Positions 1-11,730 of a stretch of 64,000 bases of DNA are shown one piece after another; position 1 is the first letter of the stretch, and each line of letters opens with the position of its first letter. The position numbers were made by a program, and so were the translations under genes. This DNA is from Talaromyces rugulosus (taxonomy: Eukaryota; Ascomycota; Eurotiomycetes; Eurotiales; Trichocomaceae): the NCBI RefSeq assembly GCF_013368755.1, contig NC_049562.1:4774001-4838000 (forward strand), written 5' to 3'. The notes under the pieces are model-generated. The model saw only the letters and a program-made list of their open reading frames with translations. It was not told the DNA's origin and searched no databases.

Positions 1-546
1 ATATCGGTCCTCGCTCCGATGCACAAAATCGGATTAACGTCGACAAATTCACTCGGGCTCGAGTGCTGTGGGCGGGGCGATTAGTAGGATACTAATAATC
101 CATCCGTAGTTTAGCTTAACATTATTACCTGCCCAAAATCGTCAAGAGATCGACTGGTGCGTTTTCTAGTCGATACCGGGGTTTGGATGATATGACAGGA
201 TTATCCTTGCCGATTGATATGTGTGTAGTCGAAATTATCATCAATTGACTCTAAATTAATTATCTATCAAGTGTGCTAGCATGGTATGCAAAAATTACCT
301 ATATTCAACCGTCGCATTAGCCGGAATCTTCCGTCTAGTCGATCTTCCAGTCGAAAATTACATACACTCCAGGACTTTCCTAGTTAGGAAAATGAGGGCT
401 ACGCGTTCAATGTCCGTTCACGCCAGCCAATTTCGGGAAATGGGCAATGCAACAAAACAACGTTAAAACTTTTCATATTAAACGTATTATATATTAACAC
501 TTTTCAATGCTATCTCGCCTTTTATAATAAAACCAAACACAGTCCA
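1..546. other. Intergenic left edge of window, no gene seen
   Basis: AT-rich sequence downstream of the MFS gene, whose stop codon is at 547. One short open frame (281-466) has no recognisable features and is not supported as a gene. I see no RNA gene or repeat here. Confidence 0.5.
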
Positions 547-2364
547 TTAACCAGCAGCATAAGGACTCATCTTACGCAGCTTTGCACCGTATTTCCACAA
601 AAGCACCGGCGCTGGGAACCCGATTCCTATAGCCACAAAGGCCATTAGACTGTTTCCCCATCCGTAATGCAGTGCCTTGAACATGTACGGCGCAAAAAGC
701 GGGAAACCGAAGCCGGCTAATGACCGCAGCAGCACGGCAGCAGCCAGGGCGCTGGCGGCATATCGCGTGTATGTGTCGACCAGATACACCTGGATGCACT
801 GAAAGGACATGATTGCAGCTATGCAAAATATCGCAGCCCCGATATTGGGCGCGATCCAGTGGACTTTGTACTGGGCGGTCCATCCGTAGATAAAAAGGCC
901 AACGGGGAGCAAAAATGCACCGAGAAAGAGCAGAGGAGTGCGGAATTCGGGCAGTCCGACACCGTTGTTGCGTGCGCTGAGCTTTTTGTAGATCCGGTCG
1001 TTCGACCTAGCAGTAATCTGCGCACCTACGAAAAAACCAACGCCCAGTGAAAGATAGTTCAATCCTCCGATTCCAACCGACTCGCCATAGTATTCAGGGC
1101 TGGTAAAAAGATCGGGGAAGGATGCCAGCATAAGATACATGAGTCCGTAGATGTACGCCATGAAAACAGACAACGCTTGCACGATCGGTTGTGTCGCTAT
1201 CAATATAAATGGACGGCGCAGTGAAACACTAAGAGTGCTGGTGAGGGAACGCTGCGGGCTATCGAATTCGGTATGCCAGTCTGGATCTTGCGTCTCTTTG
1301 CGCAGTTTCTTGGCTTTACGTTGCAGTAATGTTGGTCCATAAGTTTCTTGGAGTATAAAGATCCCGACGACTTGAATGAGTCCATCGGCAATGGACGTGG
1401 CATGGAAAATCCATCGCCAGGTCGTGTTTTCGGAAACGAAACCACCGGCAATTGGACCAATTGCAGGCCCTAAAAGCGGCGCAAGACTGTAGATTGCCAT
1501 CGCTTTTCCTCGCTCTTCTGCTCGGAAGCAGTCACTCATGACCCCACCGCCAATCTAGGGCTTTATGTTAGATATGATGCAGCCCAAGTACTTCGATTCA
1601 AGACATACCGAAAGCGGAGCACTACCGCCTAACCCAGACAAAAAACGAAAGGCAATCATTTGACCTTTCGTCTGACACACACCACAAGCGATATTAAAGA
1701 CCAGGTAAATCATATTGGCGCATTGTAACACAATGGCGCGGCCGTATATTTCAGAAAGAGGCCCAAAAAACAGAGGCCCGATAGCGTATGCAAGGACGAA
1801 GATCGACAACGTCATTTCGAGTTCGATTTCGTTCTCGATGTGGAGGTCTTTTGCGATGGACGGTAGAGCCGGCGCAAGCATAGAGGAAGACACCGGCGAA
1901 ATCAGTGTGTAGCATGAAACAACAAAAACCGCAGCCCATCGCTTTTTCATCGGCCAATTCTTGGGGTTTTCGGGATCGTCGTTTCCTTTCCACGCGACCT
2001 AAAAAAAGGTGTTAGTATAGATCCTCGTTTCCAAAGTTGACTCTAAACTGACTAATTTAGGATCCCTTTCAGAGCGTTGGGATTTGGCCGTCTGGGCCTT
2101 TTGTAATTCGGCAACCTGACTGCCATTCTCGAGATCTTGCTGGCTGCTAGAATCGTCGTGGTTGGTGTAGGAGGGGGCTGTACGGTCCAAGTTCCCGCCA
2201 CCTTCGTCGCCGTCGTTTCCGTCCGTCACATAAAAGGCAGACTGGTTATCGATGTGAGGTGCCGAGTAGACTTTTGTTATCGATTGCGAAACCTCCAGTC
2301 TCTGTGACTGCGACTGGGCCGACTGCCTCGATGCGGCGGTGTTGACCTTTTCAATGTCCGGCAT
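547..2364 (-). CDS. MFS transporter, DHA1 drug/polyamine exporter type
   Basis: Three exons on the minus strand: 2364-2053, 1998-1609 and 1554-547, giving 569 residues. Both introns are 54 bp (GTCAGT..TAG with a TACTAAC branch; GTATGT..TAG). The start is the ATG at 2364; the frame extends upstream but without another ATG. About 104 polar N-terminal residues precede exon 2. Exon 2 opens with the sequence DPENPKNWP, the hallmark of the fungal TPO1/FLU1-like branch, then a first membrane span and motif A (GPLSEIYGRA). Exon 3 carries the next helices (GPAIGPIAGGF) and the C-terminal half of a 12-helix major facilitator. The family exports drugs, polyamines or small acids by proton antiport at the plasma membrane; the substrate cannot be told from sequence. 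No biosynthetic cluster surrounds it. Confidence 0.88.
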
Positions 2365-3251
2365 CACGTGGGGCTGCCTCGAACAGAGTATATGGGACAA
2401 TGAAGTTTCTTTACGGCATGGTAGAGGGCCCGGGGTGTATTTATTTGACAGATCCAAAAGGTCACCGCGAGAGGATAAAAATCCGCCAACGGCGATCGGT
2501 GTTCGGGTGCGAGCGCTTTAGGTAACATTGCGCCGTGATGGATCGCCAGGATTGTTATGCTGTAGATTGTGCATAATCTCCCTATAGTCTAACCCCGCTA
2601 AGTCCGACAAACGAACGCGATGGCCCACACTAAACGAGACTTCGTAGAAACTGGGCTTTGCGGAGAGACTTTGTCGCTTGGTGGTATTGGCTAGACGCCC
2701 CGGCTAGTCGGCACATGAGTCACGTGACCGCATGCTACCAGATGGGACTAGCCGCTTCGGGCAGCTAGCGTCGGCTCCCCCCGAATGCCGTCTTCGCTTA
2801 TTCCGACTTCTCGGAGATTATTGTGACCGACAAAATTGCTTATATACCAGATAAGTGGTATCTTGTTGGGATTGTCGTGGCCGGAAGTCTCGGTACTAGG
2901 TAGCAGCCACGCGCAACGGCTGACATGCGGATTATGCAGTGTCCCGCCTGTCAGATCTACTCAAGGTCGTACTGCATGTTCGAGAAGATCGCCGGCCAAA
3001 TGTTATCAACAGGTATGTAATAATGTATATGTCAAAGAAGAATGGAATGCTCTATTTACAAGTATGTAGGGTATACATTAGTATCTTATCATATGCAATA
3101 AACCGGCTTAAACGACACTCAACAAAAAATAACAAGTAACTCTTCGTCTTCCTCGCGCCAACCCTCCCCCATTGAATTGTCGATTTTTCCCCCTCGTCTT
3201 TCTTACGGATTCTTCCGTTATATCTTCCCTCGTTACAAACAGACAGGGCTG
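2365..3251. other. Intergenic: MFS promoter side and 3' side of Ser/Thr-rich gene
   Basis: Non-coding stretch between two minus-strand genes. It contains a palindromic CACGTG site near 2719. The open frames within it (for example 2836-3139) are short and lack family features or good codon context. Confidence 0.5.
2719..2728. promoter_or_regulatory. GTCACGTGAC palindrome (E-box type site)
   Basis: A perfect 10-bp palindrome with a CACGTG core lies about 355 bp upstream of the MFS start codon. Such cores are bound by bHLH and some bZIP factors in fungi. The role here is inference from position only. Confidence 0.3.
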
Positions 3252-4253
3252 CTAGGCCCTAGAGGTGTCTGGCATTTCATGGGCTGTAGGCGGCCCGGAT
3301 CCCAACAGCTCAGACGGGGGCTGACGCGATGTCCCTTCTGATAACTCAGACAGCGGAGCTGGTGGTGGAGGTTTATAATAGCCCGAATGCGCCTGCTGGT
3401 TGACTGGCTGATAGTTGAGCGGCGGGGCATTCGCACCTCCTCCTCCTGCTCCTGCTGTGGCGTTGTTTGCACGGGATCGTTTCCAGAAGAAGAAACCAAT
3501 TGCGAGGATGGCGAGAGCACCGACGGCAACACCAACACCGATGCCTGCTTTGGCTCCTGTGTCTAAGCCACTGCTAGAGGACGCGGCAGAGGTTGTGGGT
3601 ACTGACGTGGTTGTCGTGGATGCTGGCGCCGAAGTCGTGGAGGTAGCAGTCGTCGAAGTAGATAGGGTGGTGTGAGTTGTAGTCGCCGATGCGGTGGTAG
3701 AGGTGGTAGAGGTGGTAGAGGTGGAAGGGTTGGCGAGGGTGATATTGTGGCTCACGGCGCGCGGCGTGATTTCTCCTTCGACAAAGATGTTGAAGAAGAA
3801 TTTGTCGGAAATGCTAAGGTTCATACTACCCAGGTTAATAACCCAGGTGAAGTGGCCTCCCAGATTCGTGACATTGTCTAACAGGAAGCTGGTTAGTTGA
3901 TGCGATACGGCAGCAATAGTCGATACTCTGGACCTACCAAACACATAGACGAATTCATCCGCGTTGGGCAACCAGTGAACCAGACGAACGGAAACAAAAG
4001 TATTGGACCCAACCCACTGGATATCGATCGGGTCGCCGACATCGTAGACCGGGTCGGAGATGGACGACTGGCTGGGCGGAGGATTCACGAAGGCAAAGGT
4101 GTCATCCTGCTGCAGGCTGAGCGACCATAGGAGCGACCAGATCGGGAGCCAGAGGCACCCGAACAGGTTCCAGGCCAACATGACTGACTGCTGGAGCGAT
4201 GAGATCAGTCGCAGTTTATGTGTGAGGTTGACAGGAAAACGCGGTTGGGTCAT
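3252..4253 (-). CDS. Ser/Thr-rich single-pass membrane protein (WSC/MID2-like architecture)
   Basis: Single exon, 333 residues, with an ATG at 4253. A second ATG at 4181 (residue 25) would put a cleaner signal peptide at the very N-terminus. Order: hydrophobic leader (about 25-47), an extracellular domain with several possible N-glycosylation sites (NVT, NLS, NIT), a Thr/Ser-dense stalk of repeated STT units (about 177-228), one transmembrane helix (GVGVAVGALAILAIGFFFW) followed by KRSR, then a Pro/Gly-rich cytoplasmic tail. This layout resembles fungal cell-surface stress sensors and other mannosylated membrane proteins, but no WSC cysteine domain is visible, so it should not be named a WSC protein. 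The function is unknown; location at the plasma membrane or wall is inferred. Confidence 0.75.
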   Translation of the reverse strand: MTQPRFPVNLTHKLRLISSLQQSVMLAWNLFGCLWLPIWSLLWSLSLQQDDTFAFVNPPPSQSSISDPVYDVGDPIDIQWVGSNTFVSVRLVHWLPNADEFVYVFGRSRVSTIAAVSHQLTSFLLDNVTNLGGHFTWVINLGSMNLSISDKFFFNIFVEGEITPRAVSHNITLANPSTSTTSTTSTTASATTTHTTLSTSTTATSTTSAPASTTTTSVPTTSAASSSSGLDTGAKAGIGVGVAVGALAILAIGFFFWKRSRANNATAGAGGGGANAPPLNYQPVNQQAHSGYYKPPPPAPLSELSEGTSRQPPSELLGSGPPTAHEMPDTSRA

Positions 4254-5111
4254 CTAGCGGCCAGCGGAGAGCCTGACAGCGTGAAGGAATGGGGGCTCTC
4301 GTCTTCATATGAACGGCACCGTTCCACCAAGCGTTACTAGTAGCGAGTCCGACTCGCGACAGCTTAGCGAGCAATAATAGACATAGAGCCCTCTAGCCTT
4401 GGTAAACTCTAACCATCCGCTTATTTTAAATTAGGCTCAGGCTAGGAGACACCACTTGTCCTATTGGACGACCCGCTTTCCCAGGAAGGCTTAGCTTGGG
4501 GTCTGAAGAAGGGGAACTGGCCAGTAGTATGAGAGTATGTGGGTTCTTGACCAATCAGCGTGGAATATGGCTAGTCAAAACAGCGATTAACGCAGATGCC
4601 AAGCCTAAAATAGCCAGACTTTAAAATCCCGTGTTAAGAAAAGCCTCACGAGTCACGACTCCTTTTTCCGTTCGCGGAGCCGTGTCCGTGGTAGTGGCTT
4701 TGCAAGTGCGAAGTGCTCACTCAGCTGAGCGTCCGTCAATAGGCCATAGTCGCTGTTGTCGCTGGTGGCGAGTCAGGTCAGTCCTTGATTTTGTTTGGGA
4801 AGATAAACTCCCGCTTACCGGTCTATTTTAAGCAGACGTCCTGGTAATCCACGTGCTAGGAAAGCCGCCCTAATCTTCTTCGGGTCTAGTGTATAATCTC
4901 CAAGGCAAACAACGCAAACAAAAACAAACAAACAACAACAACTCATCTCGACTCCCTTCTATGATCTATCTCGATCAGACGTCCTCCATCACCGATGCTG
5001 GGATCGCCACGTTGGCAGACTTCACATTGGACCACAGGCTCGTGGAAGCCGCCAAGTGACTGCAAATAAGAGGACGCTGTAGCCATTAGAAAAGTTTGTG
5101 CGGCCTCAGAT
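4254..5111. other. Divergent promoter region, Ser/Thr-rich protein / GT31-type gene
   Basis: 858 bp between divergently transcribed genes. A CCAAT motif occurs near 4552. I see no coding potential with a proper ATG and no RNA gene. Confidence 0.5.
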
Positions 5112-6533
5112 ATGCAGCATTCTCGACTGCTCCCCGCTGTGCCCCGCAATGTATTCAACGTCATCGTTGCTGTTTTCTTGCTGTCACTTGTCGTGCTGTC
5201 TTTCACTGCCTTTCACAATGGCAGTCTTGGGGGAAGCCTAGTTCGCCCACTGCATCATACTAACCCCGGTCAGCAACAAGCTCAACCCACCACCGATCGG
5301 CGCTGCAGCGCCGTTCCCGATCCTCCTAATGTCGCTGTGGCTATAAAGACAGGCGCAAATATCATCTACGACAAGCTGCCCATGCAGCTCCTCGCCAGAC
5401 TTCAATGCGCCGAGGACCCTCTGATTTTCTCGGATCTCGCCCAGACGCTCGGCCCGTACCAAGTCTACGATGCCCTCGCCGATGTTGCTCCAGACATTAA
5501 AAATGGTCCTGATTTTGACTACTACCGTCAAATACAAGAATACCAGAACTCTGGACAAGACTTGCGGGCGTTACGCGACGCTAGGCCGCCGGCATGGAAA
5601 CTGGATCGCTACAAGTTCATACACATGTTGAAGAAGACATGGGAGATGCGACCAGGCCATGACTGGTATATATTCCTCGAAGGCGATACCTATCTTCTAT
5701 GGACAAATGTGATACTGTGGTTGCAGCAACTTGACCCCAATACGCCTCAGTATCTCGGCCAGCAGTCCTATTTCAAGAGCGAACCCTTCGCCCACGGAGG
5801 AAGTGGAATTGTGATATCTCGAGCGGCCATGTCCCAAGTCCTTGATAACGACCCTGATATTACATCACGTTACGACGAATTAGCGCAGAAAGAGACCTAT
5901 GGAGACTTTGTGCTGATGAAGGCCCTGCAAGAAAAAGGCATCGACTTAATCCCCTACAAGCCGATGCTCCAAAGCGAACGGCCAAACGCGGTGCGTTTCG
6001 GGCCTGGACGCCACAGTGCCGAAAGATCCTGGTGCCAACCGTTGCTTTCTCTGCACCATGTAACGCCCAGCGACGTGGATGCTCTCTGGCAGTATGAGCA
6101 GCAGCGGCAGGATCCAACACAGCCAATCTCGTATGCCGACATGTACCAACATTTCGTGGCTCCTTCCTTGCCTCGAGATAGCGATGACCGCGAAGACTGG
6201 CACAATTTTTCAGACGATGCGCATATCAAACCACCAGATGAAAAGGCTGAGCGCCCGATACCAGAGGATGATATGACGCTGGTCCAAGCCGAGGCTTATC
6301 AGTCTTATGATAAATGCGCCGCCGCATGCACCGAGTACCATCGATGCATGCAGTACTCGTACGACTTCTTAGCGCAGAGATGCTCATACTCGTTTTCGTA
6401 TCGCCTAGGCGAAAAGCGCCCACCGACGTCTGATGGAAGACGACACAAATCCGGGTGGATCTTGACAAGGATCAACAGGGATATAGAAGAAAATGGGTGT
6501 ACTTCCTTCGAGTGGGAAGGATTCCATGCTTAA
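5112..6533 (+). CDS. GT31-type type II membrane glycosyltransferase
   Basis: Single exon, 473 residues, ATG at 5112. A short cytoplasmic tail is followed by a signal anchor (about residues 15-36), the usual topology of a Golgi glycosyltransferase. The luminal part has the fringe-like pattern of fungal GT31 proteins: WYIFLEGDTY (about 186-194, the place of the metal-binding DxD motif, here EGD), then LWTNVILWLQQLDP, then FAHGGSGIVISRAAM, and a GDFVLMKAL segment. A cysteine-rich C-terminal part (about 385-430: CAAACTEYHRCMQYS, then RCSYSF) looks like a PAN/apple-type module. Members are thought to add beta-1,3-linked sugars to glycoproteins. Donor and acceptor are unknown. The family is inferred from motifs. 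Confidence 0.72.
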   Translation: MQHSRLLPAVPRNVFNVIVAVFLLSLVVLSFTAFHNGSLGGSLVRPLHHTNPGQQQAQPTTDRRCSAVPDPPNVAVAIKTGANIIYDKLPMQLLARLQCAEDPLIFSDLAQTLGPYQVYDALADVAPDIKNGPDFDYYRQIQEYQNSGQDLRALRDARPPAWKLDRYKFIHMLKKTWEMRPGHDWYIFLEGDTYLLWTNVILWLQQLDPNTPQYLGQQSYFKSEPFAHGGSGIVISRAAMSQVLDNDPDITSRYDELAQKETYGDFVLMKALQEKGIDLIPYKPMLQSERPNAVRFGPGRHSAERSWCQPLLSLHHVTPSDVDALWQYEQQRQDPTQPISYADMYQHFVAPSLPRDSDDREDWHNFSDDAHIKPPDEKAERPIPEDDMTLVQAEAYQSYDKCAAACTEYHRCMQYSYDFLAQRCSYSFSYRLGEKRPPTSDGRRHKSGWILTRINRDIEENGCTSFEWEGFHA

Positions 6534-6972
6534 CGAGACACGAACTTTGTACGAATTATTTACGCAGCAGTAATAGTCGCATGTATTATATCTTTGTTCA
6601 ATTAAATGAAAGAATAGCGTTATCTTGATCAAATCTCAAATCCGGGGAGGCCCCGCATTTCCAGTCCCTCGGTGTTGATGCGGGTAAGATGCGACTACTT
6701 GGTAACCAACCATACGCATTCAAATGTTGCTTATTGTTGGTCTTGTTACTTTTTACTTGACAGTGAAGCTGGCAGCTATTTTGGCACTGATCGATCTGTC
6801 TAGCCTCGGCTGGAATGGGTAGGCGAGTCATAGACGTCATATCCCAATTCTATCTCTTTGTTCTTCCAGGGATAGAGTTCCGTCTAGTCACACGAGAAGA
6901 CAACAAGATTATTGAAGCCGGTAACAATCCTAATATGTCGCACGAACAAAGCAAATCCCGCCTTTCTGCAAA
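6534..6972. other. Short intergenic, tandem genes
   Basis: 439 bp between two plus-strand genes. It holds the 3' end of the GT31-type gene and the promoter of the hydrolase gene. Nothing else is visible. Confidence 0.5.
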
Positions 6973-7797
6973 ATGCCAATATCCTTCGAAGACTTGAAGA
7001 GCCTTGGATCCCGGGTCTCGCTGTACACCCCCGAGCCATCGACGCCAAACCAGCTGGTTATCATCTGCAGCTGGGCCGACGGGGGATGCCGAACCATTGC
7101 CAGATACCTCGAACTTTACAGAACCATTGCTCCAGAGGCTCGCATTCTACTCATCCAATGCTCCTCGTCAGACCTGATCAGTCCGTACGCTTGGCAGCGG
7201 GCTTCTATCAAACCTGCCGTGCAATTCCTGCTCAATGATGGACTGCTCCGACGAAGCCCCAACTCGACAAGAGGAGCGCCCAAGATTATGCTGCATTCGT
7301 TTTCCAATGGTGGTAGTCTGACAGCGACTCAGTTTCTCTTCTTACTGCGAGAAGCCACCAATGCGCCGCTCCCTCTAGTCGGCATTATCATGGATAGCAG
7401 CCCCGACGGCGGAACGTACAGGCAGACACACCAGGCAATTGTCGTATCCCAACCGCGGCCCATAGTTCAACGAGCTGCTGTCTCGCTGCTTGCTCATGCA
7501 GTGCTGCTTCCGATATGGGCCTCGTACGCTATAGGCCGAGAGGAGAATTCGCAGAGGGTGATGCGCCGAGTCTTCCTGGACCAGGATTATGTCGACACGA
7601 CAAGTATTTGCTACTTGTATTCAAAGGATGATCTAGTGACCAACTGGACATATGTACACTTGCACGCAAAAGAAGCAAGAAGGAAAGGATGGAGTGTGGA
7701 CGAGCTCGAGTTTCTGGGCAGTTCGCATTGTGCGCATATGAGCGTTGACAAGGAACGTTATGCGGCAGCTGTTGTCAAGATGTGGACTGGACTGTGA
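6973..7797 (+). CDS. PaxU/TMEM53-type alpha/beta-hydrolase (DUF829)
   Basis: Single exon, 274 residues, ATG at 6973. The protein has the features of the DUF829 (TMEM53/PaxU) family: an N-terminal strand LVIICSWADGG, the nucleophile elbow MLHSFSNGG (Ser about 111), then GIIMDSSPDGG, an acidic segment YSKDDLVTNW, and a C-terminal histidine region (SSHCAHMS, about 250-257). These match the serine, acid and histidine positions of an alpha/beta-hydrolase fold. The family includes PaxU, named from the Penicillium paxilline cluster, but no indole-diterpene genes occur here, so a general hydrolase is the safer label. The substrate is unknown. Confidence 0.8.
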   Translation: MPISFEDLKSLGSRVSLYTPEPSTPNQLVIICSWADGGCRTIARYLELYRTIAPEARILLIQCSSSDLISPYAWQRASIKPAVQFLLNDGLLRRSPNSTRGAPKIMLHSFSNGGSLTATQFLFLLREATNAPLPLVGIIMDSSPDGGTYRQTHQAIVVSQPRPIVQRAAVSLLAHAVLLPIWASYAIGREENSQRVMRRVFLDQDYVDTTSICYLYSKDDLVTNWTYVHLHAKEARRKGWSVDELEFLGSSHCAHMSVDKERYAAAVVKMWTGL

Positions 7798-8162
7798 CGT
7801 GAGTCGAAAATATGATGCGGGTTGGGATTTTTTAAGACGAGATAAGACTTGATAGAGCGGTTGAAGCTGGCGGGTCAACTGGTGTTATTATCAGTATAAT
7901 TAAACCAAATTTATTATATCGTCTGATATTTCCTAAAGTTCCAAATGTCGGTACGGGCACAGACATTGATTTATAATAATGGCGATAATGATATGTACAA
8001 AAGAGTTAAATTTGGTATATAATACATGTACATGATACTGCACAGTGAGAAGGGACGGTGATAATTATAAACAAGGATAATAACGCCTTATATGTTTTGA
8101 ATCTCTTCCAGCCACTGCAAATCCCCAACGCCAAGCGATTTCAAACATGTCATATAGTCTTT
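7798..8162. other. Convergent 3' region, hydrolase / MRS2
   Basis: 365 bp of AT-rich 3' flank shared by the plus-strand hydrolase and the minus-strand MRS2 gene. No gene seen. Confidence 0.5.
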
Positions 8163-10088
8163 TCATGTCTCACTCTTATCGACTGGCGCGTCAGGCTTGG
8201 GAGCGGCCTGTTCGGTGTTATCATTAGCCTTCTTTTCAGACTGGGCACCTGATTTCTCGCGGAGACTTCGTGCGGCCGCTGAACGGCGAGCTGCTTCGGC
8301 AGAGCCAGAAGCCTTGGATGCAGCAGGATTAACCGCCTCTCTGAGTCGTTTTAGTCGATCTGACCGTGCCTCGCCGGGGAGACCAGCCAGCATAGGCTCC
8401 ATTGCATCAGAGCGCCAGTTGCCTCGATTGCCAGGCAATAGACCGCGATTCCCAAGCGGACCGATACCGGCAGAATCCATGCCTTCTCCCCACATCCTAA
8501 CCCGTTGCAGTTTGCGTAGTTTTGCGAGACCGTATAGACTCACAACGATAGTGAAGAGGAAGCAGATCGCAGAGACTGCTCCAAAGCCAAGGTCGGACTC
8601 TTCAATAAAGTTCTTCAAGTTCATCCCGTACAGGGCTGAGACGAGAGTGCCTGCTGCAAGTCCGAGTGTTCCAATGCTAAATTTCAAGTCTAAAAGCATC
8701 AGCGAATTGCGATTCGCATCTAGAATCGCCTTGACCCTATTTAACAATGTCAGTGGAAATGAAACCGTGTAAAACATAACAAGCCCAAACGTACACTTCT
8801 TCTGTATTGCGGATGGCCGTGACCAAGTTTCCACTGGCTTGGACAATTTCATCGCAGACCTTGTGATACGATTCAAGCAGCATCTCGACCTCCTGGTGAT
8901 CGGTTTCCTCTCGGAGTTCCCCGCGCGCGCGTTCACTCAGATACATGGCCGCAAGGTCGTCATCCGCTTCCAATATATCATCAATTGCATCTCTCACAAG
9001 ACGGGCCTTTTGCTCGAAACTACCCAGCTTCTTCGAATACACAAGCAAATGTCTTAATTTATCCCGGTCAATGTCTTCCTCTAGAGCGCGCAAGACTCGT
9101 ACCACAGGTTCGCGAACACCTTCGAATTCGCTTTCCAAGGCACTAGTCACGCTTATCAAAACTGCCTCTAGGGCACGTAGCTCGTACGGCAACGTCCCGG
9201 CTCCTTGAGGTTGGCGCTGTCTTAATTTCCCCTCTAGATCGTACATAAACACCGATTGTGTATATGAATTTGACGAACCGTACGCATCGAAGACGAGAAC
9301 ACGATCAGACTTGATCAAGACACGGAGATGTAGAAGGGAGATGAGGATTGCGCTCGGTCGGACAAGGATGTGAGGAAGTACCGAGGAATCGATTTTCCGC
9401 AGATCTCGTGTCAAAAGTCCGTACTATCCAAAACGCGAGTCAGCGCCAATTTGTCCATGAAAAGCAACCGGATAAAACTAACCTTTGCGATGAGCTCACT
9501 CTTCCGAAACTCTCCATTCACCAGGGTGACATTGCCATTTTCATCAAACTCGGTGCAGCGCAGTCGAGGCTCATTTAGTGTCTTTGCAGCAAGGGTTCGT
9601 CCCAAATTGAAGAGATTCCCTTCCGCACCTTCGTCCGTGAATGTTGTGACCGGAGGGGATCTCGCCAAGACCCATCTCAAATATGATTGCCTATTGGCAT
9701 ACCATCGGCGCCACCATTTGCGGGTTTCTGTCGAGGCAGATCGCGAGGCAGAAAAGCAGGGAGCGGGGTGATTTCTCGACAATGAAGGCACGGTTGGGAA
9801 ACGCATCAGCTGTGACGAGTTCCGGTTCGCGTTCGAATGTTTCAGACCACGCTGTAGCGGAAACAGTGAAGATTCGAGCTGCGCTTTACATGAAGCCGGA
9901 CGAAGAGCGGTCCAGCTGAAGTGTTTGGTCCTGCGATTCTCCCATCGTCTCTCGCTTGCGACGCGCGAATTGCCGGTCTTGGTTGTCGGGTTTGTTGTGA
10001 AGAAAAGGACCAGATCGGACTGGGACCGTAGGAAACGGAGCAGGCCAATCGAAGGCGCCGACGGCTTCATATAAGATGAAGCTAGCAT
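8163..10088 (-). CDS. mrs2: Mitochondrial inner-membrane magnesium channel MRS2
   Basis: Three exons: 10088-9483, 9423-8795 and 8736-8163; 602 residues. Introns of 59 bp (GTTAGT..TAG) and 58 bp (GTACGT..TAG). The second junction splits a valine codon to give NTEEVVKAILDANRNS. The ATG at 10088 is the first in frame; a second at 10070 is possible. The N-terminus is basic and Ser-rich, fitting a mitochondrial presequence. The long alpha-helical matrix domain (for example ALEAVLISVTSALE) leads to two C-terminal membrane helices, the first ending in the CorA-family signature YGMN (about 446-449), followed by an acidic loop (KNFIEESDLG). MRS2/LPE10 proteins carry Mg2+ into the matrix and support group II intron splicing in yeast. 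The C-terminal tail after the second helix (about 110 residues, Ala/Gly/Lys-rich) is longer than I would expect. Confidence 0.93.
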
Positions 10089-11730
10089 CTCTACGATCAG
10101 CGTGCAGTCATGGACATCTCGATGCGGCGTGTTGATTGATGCTGGTCCCGACAAAATAATAAAACCGGAGATCCTCCCCAGCGGAATAACATAGCGCCGG
10201 TTATCGCGGCTCCACCCGCCCTTAACCCTAAGTTATACATCAATTGATGCTGGATATTTACATGACCCTTGACCGCTGAGAATCAAAGCCATGTAGTCTA
10301 ACTTACATCTCCTAGAACAAAGACTTCAGAGCAGCTCGTTTTCTTAGTTTCATAAAAAAGCAAGTGGAGATCTATTCTGATACTAACTACTAAATACAGT
10401 TGGAAAACTGCCCTTCACAAAAAATAAGCTGAGAGACGATAAAGACTAAAAATACACGTGTATGTATTACACAGAACAGTGGCGAATGCCTACGTATTGA
10501 AAGACCAAAGGCCTCTTAGGCGATCAATCTCCAGCAGCATTCTTTCATAACCAACGACAATGGCCAGAGGCATTCTTAGTCTTCCTGAAAATATGGTTAT
10601 AGATTAATAGCTTCAAGTTCCAGTATTTACACGCCCTGATTCTTTTGCTCAAGGGAGATAAATCTTCCTCGACTATCTCCTTGGCGCCTCCCCGCGAGGC
10701 TATTTCCCTCTTGACCGGTATCGTGTCGAACTGGGGCTCCGTGTATAATGGTGTAGCCTGGTATGAAAGTCGAACACCTTTTAATCAGCTACATGTACTG
10801 ACAGATAAACTATCACAGGCAGCTACTCTATTTCCCCTTTACTCCCTTTTTTGTAATATTTGAAAATATCGTCCACTTCCGAGGTGGCCCCCTGACGCCG
10901 GAAATCGGGTAGGATCTGAGTTTATTGGCTATAACAACCACCTACTTTGCAAAATACGATCTCAAATGCGTCTGCTAACTACCGTGTGCTTCAGACTGCA
11001 ACACGTTGCGGCTGTCTTTCTCTTGCACAGGCCCATGTGTCTCGCTATGCGTCGTCAGCTGGGAGGAACACCGGGAGCAGCGGCTGTATCAACTCTCCAC
11101 AAGTCATCGATATGCCGCAAAGTGACCACAAGCTAGACGGATTGGCTACGTCGACGACGTGGGATCAGTAAGCAAGAAGCAACATCGTAAATGGCTATGC
11201 TCAAGCTCGCGAGGGCCTGACAGCCGTCGACATGGGAGATATGGATATCAGAGGCTATCTCGAATGGCTTCCTTCAAGCATGGATGACAGCACCTGGCCC
11301 ATGTTTGAGGCTGAGCGACCAAATTCGAGAGCTATTCATTCTGGCCCGAGTGGAGGGGACCCTCTAGCAAAAAGCGTGCCGAACCGCAGGCAGACGTTTG
11401 ACAGTGTGTTTGACTGGTTCTCGTAGGACTCCTACTATGCAGGGAACATCTCATGAGGTCTGTCACATCGGTTGAGATATGACATTCAATGGTATTAATT
11501 GATGAGCAACCAATTAATATAGTGTGTAAAAGTATAGCCTTATCTTTCACTTAGGTTTTGATACGTAAAATAGAATTTACATAGAGTTGTTACAATATTT
11601 GAACATTGAAATCAATGGAATTGGGGGATCTAAGATATGCACTCTGGTTTGTCCAGGTACTAATAGTGGCCCAACAACTGGTGTTGCTGTATTTGTTTGA
11701 TAATAAAGGTATATATACAGGCGGTTTGTA
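10089..11730. other. Intergenic between MRS2 promoter and WASP 3' end; one coding-like fragment
   Basis: 1.64 kb with no confident gene. A 64-codon frame starts at the ATG at 11232 and ends at 11426; its frame is open upstream to about 11171. Its peptide (DIRGYLEWLPSSMDDSTWPMF at its start) is rich in Trp, Asp and Pro, resembling the tail of a fungal transcription factor. I could not connect it by phase-compatible introns to the open frame at 10947-11171. It may be a gene remnant or a chance frame. Confidence 0.35.

Noticed and set aside
8197..8772. 191-residue plus-strand frame
   Set aside because: Antisense to the conserved MRS2 membrane exon, whose minus-strand reading matches a known family.
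10089..10154. N-terminal extension of the MRS2 frame
   Set aside because: The extension begins with TTG, not ATG; the first ATG in frame is 10088 and gives a better presequence.
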